Positions 1-4,567 of a DNA stretch of 5,019 nucleotides are shown piece after piece. The stretch is taken from NCBI GenBank assembly GCA_016873525.1, contig VGXD01000175.1:1-5019 (forward strand), in the 5' to 3' direction. Below the pieces are notes generated by a model. It was not told the DNA's origin and did no database searches. It was given only the letters and a program-made list of their open reading frames with translations. The position numbers and the translations under genes are program-made. Numbering within the stretch: position 1 is the first letter of the stretch; each line of letters begins with the position of its first letter. Source of the stretch: Nitrospira sp. GTDB taxonomy: Bacteria; Nitrospirota; Nitrospiria; Nitrospirales; Nitrospiraceae.

Positions 1-55
1 ACCCGAAGAGCTGACGACCCGCTCCGAATCAGGGTTTCAAAGGCTTGAACGCGCA

Positions 56-80
56 TGGCACCACTCTAATTCTGGTGCCA
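56..80. promoter_or_regulatory. Perfect 8-bp dyad directly before the GAF-membrane gene
   Basis: TGGCACCA (56-63) and TGGTGCCA (73-80) are exact inverted repeats separated by 9 bases, ending two bases before the ATG at 82. The spacer region contains TCTAAT (65-70), a 5/6 match to a -10 hexamer. A TTGAAC lies upstream at 45-50, but the spacing of 14 is short for a sigma-70 promoter. The dyad occupies the place where a Shine-Dalgarno sequence would be, and none is visible. It could be an operator over the -10 element or, in RNA, a hairpin masking the start codon. The symmetry is seen directly; the role is inferred. Confidence 0.5.
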
Positions 81-81
81 G

Positions 82-1002
82 ATGCTTTACAATCACCTTA
101 AACTTTTCTACCTTTTTCGCAATTTGCTCGGCATTGATGTGGGCTTACGCGGCGTAGTCCAACTCGGCCTCTATAGTGCGCTTCCAGCTATTGGAGTAGC
201 CTTTGTGAAGGGTTACGGAGAATCCAATCAAAAGGGATTCGACTGGCATACGTTCTGGACGGTTCTTCTTGTTATTACTTTTGTGGGTATTGTGGCAAAT
301 GTCTTTAACAGAAGTATGACCTTTCGACGTGTGCTCAGTCCCGGTGCTGGACGAGTTTGGCGATCACAGCGAAAGTCCGTGACAGCCGCAATCATTCAGA
401 GAGTCAATCGCCACATAACTACTAATCCTGCAACCATAGAAGAGGTTCGGGAAATTCTTCGTGATCTGCTCGACATCATTGTCTTGCACGTTAGAGACCA
501 CCGAGGGAGCTTCCGAGACGATCGACCTGAGGTATTTGGAAGCTTGCTGCTCGAGCGTAGCACTGACTTGATCGTTGTGGCTCGGGATAGTTTTTCTCAT
601 TCGTCGCGGTATAAGCGCGAAATACCTGCAACGTACCCCAAGGCTACAATGCTGTGCGGTCGCGCCATGGAACGACGGAAAGTATTGAGCGTTGGCGTAT
701 TGACCCAGGCCTATCCAGAGGGTCCGATGAACAAGCCCTATCAGAGCATTCTAGCAATCCCATTATTTGGTGCCAAAAGAGATACTCCCTACGGAGCGCT
801 CAGCATCGATTGCTCTCGGCCTTACTTCTTCGAGTCGTTTGTTCCAGGACAGGTAGAGAATGACTTAGAGAACAGCTTGCAACCTTATGCTCATTTGATT
901 ACACTAGCCCTGGAAACTCTGGTGAGTACCGACCCATCGGAGGTGGTCGTGAAGCTCGTGCCCGTGCAGGCCCCTTCACCTTCAAACGGAGGCCAGCCAT
1001 GA
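82..1002 (+). CDS. Two-helix membrane protein with cytosolic GAF-like sensor domain
   Basis: This is a 306-residue protein of unknown function. Two hydrophobic helices lie at about residues 24-42 and 57-74, followed by a basic stretch (RRVLSPGAGRVWRSQRK) consistent with a cytosolic C-terminal part. Residues about 90-130 look helical and linker-like. Residues about 130-280 resemble a GAF domain: a CGRAMERRKVLSVG segment, then PYQSILAIPLF and GALSIDCSRPYFFE, matching the usual GAF strands ending in a conserved-looking G-x-LSID. No kinase, cyclase or nuclease domain follows, so the output must lie in the membrane part or in a partner. ATG 82 is the earliest possible start, because an in-frame stop lies at 67-69. 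The gene overlaps the next one by 4 bases, so the two are probably co-translated. Sensing of a small molecule or nucleotide is inference from the GAF fold only. Confidence 0.85.
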   Translation: MLYNHLKLFYLFRNLLGIDVGLRGVVQLGLYSALPAIGVAFVKGYGESNQKGFDWHTFWTVLLVITFVGIVANVFNRSMTFRRVLSPGAGRVWRSQRKSVTAAIIQRVNRHITTNPATIEEVREILRDLLDIIVLHVRDHRGSFRDDRPEVFGSLLLERSTDLIVVARDSFSHSSRYKREIPATYPKATMLCGRAMERRKVLSVGVLTQAYPEGPMNKPYQSILAIPLFGAKRDTPYGALSIDCSRPYFFESFVPGQVENDLENSLQPYAHLITLALETLVSTDPSEVVVKLVPVQAPSPSNGGQP

Positions 1003-1232
1003 GTCAAAATCTAATTGCCACAGAAGACCAGCTTTCATATCCTTCTCTCAAGAAGCAGCAGCTCTACCGCAAGTATACCTGCGGCGAACTCAGTTGGTTT
1101 CAAGTTGCCGAAGAGATTGAGAAGATCCAGCCGCCCCCCCCTCACCTTTCATGGAAGCAACGAACTGCTCTAACTATTTCGACCTTTCTTCTTGCCGTCC
1201 TCATCCCGCCCTGGGCTAGACGGGATGATTAA
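999..1232 (+). CDS. Small protein with one C-terminal membrane helix
   Basis: This is a 77-residue protein that I do not recognise. The first 50 or so residues are polar, with a region rich in charged and aromatic residues (YRKYTCGELSWFQVAEEIEK), then a PPPP run, then a hydrophobic helix at about residues 56-71 (ALTISTFLLAVLIPPWA) ending in RRDD. It looks like a tail-anchored or single-pass protein. The ATG lies inside the stop region of the upstream gene (ATGA, 999-1002) and has a good GGAGG Shine-Dalgarno at 988-992, six bases away, within the end of that gene. This layout argues strongly that it is real and is made together with the GAF-membrane protein, perhaps as its membrane partner. 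Function is unknown. Confidence 0.75.
   Translation: MSQNLIATEDQLSYPSLKKQQLYRKYTCGELSWFQVAEEIEKIQPPPPHLSWKQRTALTISTFLLAVLIPPWARRDD
1201..1228 (+). terminator. Hairpin overlapping the end of the small membrane gene
   Basis: TCATCCCG (1201-1208) and CGGGATGA (1221-1228) form a perfect 8-bp stem with a 12-base loop, ending just before the TAA stop at 1230-1232. A second compact hairpin, TTCCCC-AGC-GGGGAA, follows at 1240-1254, with AA after it rather than a T-tract. Neither is a classic intrinsic terminator because no T-run follows. Together they could end or protect the transcript of the two-gene operon. Confidence 0.35.
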
Positions 1233-1239
1233 CAAACTG

Positions 1240-1254
1240 TTCCCCAGCGGGGAA
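1240..1254. repeat. Short perfect hairpin after the two-gene operon
   Basis: TTCCCC and GGGGAA pair perfectly around a 3-base AGC loop, eight bases after the stop codon of the preceding plus-strand gene. No T-tract follows on either side, so termination is only a possibility. From here to about 1410 I see no further gene, only a weak hairpin (TTGCC-ATCG-GGCAA, about 1306-1319). Confidence 0.4.
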
Positions 1255-1410
1255 AAGGCTGACGGAAAGAAAAGTCTCCCTTGAGAGAGGGGACGGTCTT
1301 GACTTTGCCATCGGGCAATGAGAGTTGATGGAGTGATCGGGCTTTGATTTCGTGACAGTTCGAGATGTTTCCCCGCAAGACTTCCCCATGACCCGTCGTC
1401 AGCCGAGACC

Positions 1411-1516
1411 TCACTTCTTGTTCTTGTCCTTCGGCCTCTCCGCGAACAGGGGCCAGGCCAGGAACACAAAGCTGATGCCGACCGTTGAAATCGCGCTGTC
1501 GGAGGATTTGTGCTAG
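1411..1516 (-). pseudogene. Headless, degenerate copy of the small membrane-protein gene
   Basis: Read on the minus strand, this stretch gives ISTVGISFVFLAWPLFAERP followed by KDKNKK and a TGA stop (1411-1413). It aligns with residues about 10-36 of the intact 40-residue protein at 2053-2175 (LAW, LF, E, PKDK shared). The DNA aligns without gaps at an offset of 654 bases, including TTCTTGTCCTTCGG and GCCAGGCCAGGA blocks. The copy lacks the first nine residues: no aligned ATG and no ribosome binding site exist, and an in-frame TAG is met at 1514-1516, inside the control region of the antitoxin gene. It is therefore probably a relic, although a diverged homologue with an unusual start cannot be excluded. 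Confidence 0.6.
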
Positions 1517-1527
1517 ACTGACTCGCG

Positions 1528-1533
1528 AGGTGA
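1528..1533 (+). promoter_or_regulatory. Shine-Dalgarno of the antitoxin gene
   Basis: AGGTGA, within GAGGTGA, lies four bases before the ATG at 1538 and supports that start. Further up, TGCTAGACT (TAGACT at 1514-1519) resembles an extended -10 element; no -35 at good spacing is visible (TTGAAA at 1485-1490 is 23 bases away). Confidence 0.5.
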
Positions 1534-1537
1534 CATA

Positions 1538-1756
1538 ATGACAAAGCTCCTGGAAAAAGCTTTTGCGGAAGCGTCTCGGCTCTCCGAGAAAGAGCAGGAT
1601 GCCCTGGCACGCGCTTTGTTGGATGAGTTGGCTTCGGAGCGACGTTGGGACGAACTCTTTGGCGGCTCCCACGATGTGTTGGGCGAACTGGCTCGGGAAG
1701 CGCTCGATGAACATCGGGCTGGCCGGACCAAGGAACTCGACCCGCAGAAACTGTGA
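1538..1756 (+). CDS. Putative type II antitoxin
   Basis: This is a 72-residue acidic, helical protein. Its C-terminal pattern, RWDELFGGSHDVLGELAREA followed by LDEHRAGRTKELDP, is typical of small antitoxin-like proteins encoded just upstream of RelE/ParE toxins. The N-terminal half (LEKAFAEASRLSEKEQDALA) is probably the helical dimerisation or DNA-binding part, and the C-terminal tail probably wraps the toxin; both are family-based inferences. The start is supported by a GAGGTGA ribosome binding site four bases upstream. The stop overlaps the GTG start of the toxin gene (GTGA, 1753-1756), the usual antitoxin-first order. Autoregulation of the shared promoter is expected for such pairs but is not shown here. 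Confidence 0.8.
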   Translation: MTKLLEKAFAEASRLSEKEQDALARALLDELASERRWDELFGGSHDVLGELAREALDEHRAGRTKELDPQKL

Positions 1757-2034
1757 CTTCGCACACCAATGCGCGCTTTCGGCAAGCGTTAGCGTCGCTC
1801 CCGCCGCAGGTGCGGAGCCAAGCCCGCCGCGCCTACCAGCTCTTCAAGAACGATCCCAACCATCCGAGCCTTCGCTTTAAGTCCATTCATCCTTCGTTGC
1901 CCATCTATTCCGTGCGAGTCGGCGCGGGCCATCGCGCCGCCGGAGTGATGGAGCGAGACCAGATTGTCTGGTTTTGGATAGGCTCCCACGCGGATTACGA
2001 TCGGCTCATTTCGCAATGGCGGAGGAATGCTTAG
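1753..2034 (+). CDS. RelE/ParE-family toxin
   Basis: This 93-residue basic protein has the ParE/RelE fold pattern: FRQALASLPPQVRSQARRAY (helices), NDPNHPSLRFKSI, YSVRVGAGHRAAGVMERDQI and the closing WFWIGSHADYDRLI, characteristic of a RelE-like subgroup. It is expected to be a ribosome-dependent mRNA interferase or a gyrase poison; the sequence does not decide which. Length is normal for the family and no frame break is seen. The start is GTG at 1753, overlapping the antitoxin stop. The only Shine-Dalgarno-like AAGGA (1730-1734) is about 18 bases away, so translation is probably coupled to the antitoxin. Its stop lies only 18 bases from the convergent stop of the 40-residue membrane gene. Confidence 0.85.
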   Translation: MTSHTNARFRQALASLPPQVRSQARRAYQLFKNDPNHPSLRFKSIHPSLPIYSVRVGAGHRAAGVMERDQIVWFWIGSHADYDRLISQWRRNA

Positions 2035-2052
2035 CCACCGCTTGTAATCGGC

Positions 2053-2175
2053 TTACTTCTTCCAGTCTCGGTTTTTCTTGTCCTTCGGTCCCTCCGAAAA
2101 CAACAGCCAGGCCAGGACGATGAAGCCAATCGCCACCGCCGTGACGGCCAGCCAGGTTCCAAATTTTTCCGGCAT
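2053..2175 (-). CDS. 40-residue single-pass membrane protein
   Basis: The minus strand from ATG 2175 encodes 40 residues: MPEKFGTW, then one hydrophobic helix (about residues 8-26, LAVTAVAIGFIVLAWLLF), then a strongly charged tail, SEGPKDKKNRDWKK. The N-terminus is short and the tail is positively charged, so a single-pass inner-membrane protein with a cytosolic tail is likely. The start overlaps the stop of the thioesterase gene (TAATG) and has an excellent AAAGGAG Shine-Dalgarno at 2183-2189, seven bases upstream. A related, decayed copy at 1411-1516 shows the sequence is a recurring gene family and not chance. Function is unknown; its place suggests a link to the envelope role of the thioesterase. 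Confidence 0.75.
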   Translation of the reverse strand: MPEKFGTWLAVTAVAIGFIVLAWLLFSEGPKDKKNRDWKK

Positions 2176-2576
2176 TACTTCGCTCCTTTCGGCGGCGCCT
2201 GCAACGTCTGCTTCAACGCCGGATCCATACGCTTGAGTTTTCCTTCCAGGTCGGTCGTCACCAGCGTGGCCGAGCCCTCGACCACGACGCGGCCGCTCGT
2301 CTTCTCCCGCACGACATGGGCGAACGTCATCGAGGCGTTCTTGCTTGCGTCCACCGTCGTCTCGATGGTCAGCGTCTCGCCGTAGCGAGCCGGCGACTTG
2401 TACTCCACGTTCGCCCGCGCAACCATGAACACCGTCCCTTCCTTCATCAACTGCGCGACCGAGACGCCGCGCTGTTCCAGATACGCCGTGCGCGCCCGCT
2501 CGAAATACTTCAGGTAGTTGGCGTAATACACCACCCCGCCGCAGTCGGTGTCTTCGTAGTAGATGCGAATGTCCAT
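2175..2576 (-). CDS. ybgC: YbgC-type acyl-CoA thioesterase (hotdog fold)
   Basis: This is a 4HBT hotdog-fold thioesterase of the Tol-Pal-associated YbgC group, expected to hydrolyse acyl-CoA thioesters in the cytosol near the inner membrane. The signature at the N-terminus, YYEDTDCGGVVYYANYLKYF followed by ERAR, holds the aspartate of DTD that is catalytic in this family. Later segments FMVARANVEYKSPARYGETL and GSATLVTTD match the family's strands. I chose the ATG at 2576 (133 residues, normal family length). A longer form from 2612 would add 12 residues (MPSAIRYRPSAP) that are just a translation of the intergenic repeat. No clear Shine-Dalgarno precedes either start. No tol or pal genes are in the window, so the Tol-Pal link is only by family. 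It is coupled to the 40-residue membrane gene. Confidence 0.9.
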   Translation of the reverse strand: MDIRIYYEDTDCGGVVYYANYLKYFERARTAYLEQRGVSVAQLMKEGTVFMVARANVEYKSPARYGETLTIETTVDASKNASMTFAHVVREKTSGRVVVEGSATLVTTDLEGKLKRMDPALKQTLQAPPKGAK

Positions 2577-2580
2577 AGGA

Positions 2581-2610
2581 GCTGATGGCCGATAGCGTAT
2601 GGCTGATGGC
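2581..2610 (+). repeat. GCTGATGGC-type repeat, left copy
   Basis: The stretch holds GCTGATGGCCGATAGC and then ATGGCTGATGGC, a short-unit degenerate repeat. A related copy in inverted orientation lies at 3027-3057; both contain ATGGCCGAT, and ATGGCTGAT or GGCTGATAGC. The pair brackets the four-helix-bundle gene. Such repeats usually sit between genes and may fold into hairpins; the role here is unknown. Confidence 0.6.
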
Positions 2611-2615
2611 AAAGC

Positions 2616-2630
2616 AAAAAGCCGACGGCT
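2616..2630 (-). terminator. Weak intrinsic terminator after the four-helix-bundle gene
   Basis: On the minus strand AGCC-GTC-GGCT is followed by TTTTTGC. The stem is only four base pairs, but it lies about a dozen bases past the TAG stop and has the T-run of a rho-independent terminator. Weak evidence. Confidence 0.35.
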
Positions 2631-2642
2631 AGAACTTCCTAG

Positions 2643-2996
2643 CTACATTAAGGTATTGCGAAACGCATTGATACTTTTGGCCAGCTTCTGTCCCTCGTCA
2701 TACAAAGTTTTGTGCTCTTCCTTCGTAACATAGTCACTGTCGAGAGCGCGGAACGAAGCCGCAACTACTTCAAATGTCGATCCGATGGCCACTTCGAGAT
2801 GGTAATCGAAAGCCTTATTAGAGCCCTTTGCCGAACCTTCCGCAATGTTGAGACTGATTGAGTTGACTGCCCGATTCATCTGAGATTTCAGCCCGTAATC
2901 TTCATGGCGCGGAAACTTTGCTGTCGCGCCGTATACCTTCCGAGCGTACTCGTTTGCCAGGTGCCAGATATCCAAGCTCTCAAATCGAAATGGCAC
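2643..2996 (-). CDS. Four-helix-bundle protein, S23 / 23S rRNA intervening-sequence family
   Basis: This 117-residue all-helical protein carries the family signature in its middle, YGLKSQMNRAVNSISLNIAE followed by GSAKGS, preceded by FESLDIWHLANEYARKVY and followed by FDYHLEVAIGSTFEVVAASF. The family forms a pentameric four-helix barrel; it was first found in intervening sequences of 23S rRNA genes and is related to Avd of diversity-generating retroelements. Here it stands alone, with no rRNA, reverse transcriptase or variable repeat in view. The start is GTG at 2994-2996, supported by AAAGGA about nine bases upstream. Imperfect inverted repeats flank the gene. The molecular role is unknown; nucleic-acid binding has been suggested for the family. 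Confidence 0.9.
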   Translation of the reverse strand: MPFRFESLDIWHLANEYARKVYGATAKFPRHEDYGLKSQMNRAVNSISLNIAEGSAKGSNKAFDYHLEVAIGSTFEVVAASFRALDSDYVTKEEHKTLYDEGQKLAKSINAFRNTLM

Positions 2997-3026
2997 GACT
3001 CTCTGTCCTTTCTCTCACTCTCCTCT

Positions 3027-3057
3027 GACCATCAGCTATCAGCCATCGGCCATATGC
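3027..3057 (-). repeat. GCTGATGGC-type repeat, right copy (inverted)
   Basis: Read on the minus strand this gives ATATGGCCGATGGCTGATAG and then CTGATGG, matching the units of the copy at 2581-2610 in the opposite orientation. It lies in the 69-base gap between the CARF-HEPN stop and the four-helix-bundle start. The match is imperfect and composed of short units. Confidence 0.6.
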
Positions 3058-3065
3058 TCTTATTC

Positions 3066-4328
3066 TTATAGGGTTAAGACTGGAAACTTCGGCATCGATG
3101 TCTCGCTGACTCCCGTCAGCTTCGTCACGACTTCGGCCAACTGCTGGAACCGCTCCGGCTTGATCGGCTCGAACCCGTGGCCCAGCACCGCGTGGCCGGC
3201 CGCGTCCAGCAAGGGCTTCATCGCGGGCCACTGGGCCAAATAGGCCTGGCCCATCTGATCGCCCAAACCCGCCAAGGTTCGAAACTGCGCGTGGAGCGGC
3301 AGTTTGTACTTGCCGTCGAGATCGTTCAGAAAACAGGTCCGGCAGGTTTCCTGGAGCGCCGCGGGCAACTGTTCCGGCTTCACATCCCAGGATTTCACGT
3401 TGTATTGTTTCAAGAGGCGATGCTGGGCCAGGGCTTCGAGCCCGCGCAGCAGCGCGACCGTCGCCGTCTCCGCATCGTGGTCCACCTCGGCCCGGCGTTT
3501 CGCATGGGCCAGGAGATCGTAGGCCACCATTTCCTTGACGTCCTGCGGGTCCAGCACCAGTTTTTCCAAAAACCCGGCATTTTGTTTGATTGCCGGCAAC
3601 AGGGTTTTGAGCCCCGGCGGTCCGCCCCAGATTGCCGCCATCTCCAACGCCTTCATGGAGGTTTTCAGTTTGTCCCACGCCTGGCGGTAGTGAAACCGCT
3701 CCCACAGGCTGTAGCCTTCCGCAAGGTCCGCCAAGGCCCGGTAGAGCGGCTTCTGCCCGCCGCTGACCCACGACTCGATCCGGCGAAACAGCGAAGCCGC
3801 AGGACCAAAGTCACCCCGGTTGAATAAATCGCAGCCTTCCTGGCGAGCCTGGGCGGCAGCCTCATCCCAGGGATTGCTTTGCAGCCAGAGTCGTTCCTGT
3901 CCCTCGACCGCAATCGATTCTCCGTCGGAAGACGATCCGGCCCCCGCCTGGCCGAGCGCCACCACACGGGAAGCCGTGGCCATGCCGGACAGCATCATGG
4001 CCGCGGCCATTGCGGGGGTGGCGCCGGTCAGGTCCAAGACCAAGTCGCCGGGCCGGACCTCCCAGGTCCGCAACAATTCGGGCAGGTTCTGCGCCAGTAT
4101 GTGGTAGGAAGCCGGAAAGCGATGGGCGTCGGGGGTCACCACCCAGTCCCACTTGCGGGGCATCTGGGCGATGCGCGGCTGGACTTCGGTTTCGACCAAG
4201 CCCTTGGCCGCCTCCGGCACGAAAAAACAGAGCAGCTCCGGCTTGAGCCGGTTGATCGTATAGACCGCAGCCGGCGCATCGTCGCCGACCGCGATCAACA
4301 GGGCTTTGACAGGAGTATCCGCGGCCAT
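3066..4328 (-). CDS. Cas02710/Csm6-like CARF-HEPN protein with altered motifs
   Basis: This 420-residue protein belongs to the TIGR02710/Cas02710 CARF-HEPN family, whose active members are RNases switched on by cyclic oligoadenylate in type III CRISPR immunity. Residues 7-127 form the Rossmann-like CARF part (VKALLIAVGDDAPAAVYTIN; VLDLTGATPAM at 97-107). Residues 150-310 are helical with family-typical stretches NPWDEAAAQ, LFNRGDFGPAASLF and AHAKRRAEVDHDAETATVAL. The HEPN-type end contains GHAVLGHGFEP (378-388). Two oddities are seen: the usual TGGTK reads TGATP, and the usual R-x4-6-H lacks its arginine (A377 or H379 fills that place). The protein may therefore be a divergent or inactive nuclease. 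No CRISPR array or other cas gene is in the window. The ATG at 4328 follows a good promoter; no clear Shine-Dalgarno is seen. Confidence 0.8.
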   Translation of the reverse strand: MAADTPVKALLIAVGDDAPAAVYTINRLKPELLCFFVPEAAKGLVETEVQPRIAQMPRKWDWVVTPDAHRFPASYHILAQNLPELLRTWEVRPGDLVLDLTGATPAMAAAMMLSGMATASRVVALGQAGAGSSSDGESIAVEGQERLWLQSNPWDEAAAQARQEGCDLFNRGDFGPAASLFRRIESWVSGGQKPLYRALADLAEGYSLWERFHYRQAWDKLKTSMKALEMAAIWGGPPGLKTLLPAIKQNAGFLEKLVLDPQDVKEMVAYDLLAHAKRRAEVDHDAETATVALLRGLEALAQHRLLKQYNVKSWDVKPEQLPAALQETCRTCFLNDLDGKYKLPLHAQFRTLAGLGDQMGQAYLAQWPAMKPLLDAAGHAVLGHGFEPIKPERFQQLAEVVTKLTGVSETSMPKFPVLTL

Positions 4329-4337
4329 CGCTGGCGG

Positions 4338-4366
4338 ACTATAGCACCGCGTTTCAGCACGATCAA
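4338..4366 (-). promoter_or_regulatory. Sigma-70-like promoter of the CARF-HEPN gene
   Basis: On the minus strand TTGATC (4361-4366) and TATAGT (4338-4343) are separated by exactly 17 bases. Transcription would begin within a few bases of the ATG at 4328, giving an almost leaderless mRNA, which agrees with the missing Shine-Dalgarno. Assigned from sequence alone. Confidence 0.5.
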
Positions 4367-4555
4367 CCGACGGGAACGGCCTTCATTTTTGTACGCGTGG
4401 ATAAAGTTCTCCGCCTTTTCCCCAGCACGGAGGCCCGGACAAGGCAGCGTACGTGGTCAGCAAGGAATTTATGCTGTTACCGATGGAACTGAGCGAGGTC
4501 TCCTGGCACATAGACTGTTTTGCGCAAAGGGCTTCCATTTTTGAAGGGAACAACC
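4367..4555. other. Divergent intergenic region without a convincing gene
   Basis: This stretch lies between the diverging CARF-HEPN and TIGR04255 genes. The open frames on both strands are short, lack ribosome binding sites and resemble no family known to me. It may hold control elements for both genes or remnants of an older gene. Confidence 0.5.
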
Positions 4556-4561
4556 TAGAAT
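4556..4561 (+). promoter_or_regulatory. Possible -10 element of the TIGR04255 gene
   Basis: TAGAAT lies six bases before the ATG at 4568. The -35 position (TTCCAT, 4533-4538) is poor. If used, transcription would start at or next to the ATG, giving a leaderless mRNA; the nearest purine-rich stretch, GAAGGGA (4543-4549), is too far away to act as a normal Shine-Dalgarno. Confidence 0.3.
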
Positions 4562-4567
4562 TCAACC

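Noticed and set aside
1..55. Possible 3' end of an upstream gene at the left edge
   Set aside because: Frame 1 ends at a TGA at 46-48 and frame 2 stays open longer, but neither short reading is recognisable, so no call is possible.
56..80. Sigma-54 promoter (TGGCAC at 56-61)
   Set aside because: The required TTGC-type -12 element is absent at the proper spacing.
1229..1785. Long minus-strand open frames across 1170-1785 (up to 199 residues)
   Set aside because: They run antisense to the toxin-antitoxin genes, have low-complexity Arg/Ser/Pro-rich translations, no ribosome binding sites and no family resemblance.
2643..2996. Diversity-generating retroelement accessory gene (Avd)
   Set aside because: The S23/Avd fold is shared, but no reverse transcriptase, template repeat or variable repeat is present in the window.
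2581..3057. CRISPR array or tandem repeat array suggested by the GCTGATGGC units
   Set aside because: There are only two short degenerate copies in opposite orientation around a gene, with no regular spacers.
2980..3771. Minus-strand open frame of 263 residues inside the CARF-HEPN gene
   Set aside because: It is Gly/Arg/Pro-rich and shifted relative to a well-supported family member; it reflects high GC in the real gene.
3879..4544. Plus-strand open frame of 221 residues antisense to the CARF-HEPN gene
   Set aside because: Its translation has a His/Gly/Arg bias typical of antisense readings of GC-rich genes and shows no domain pattern.
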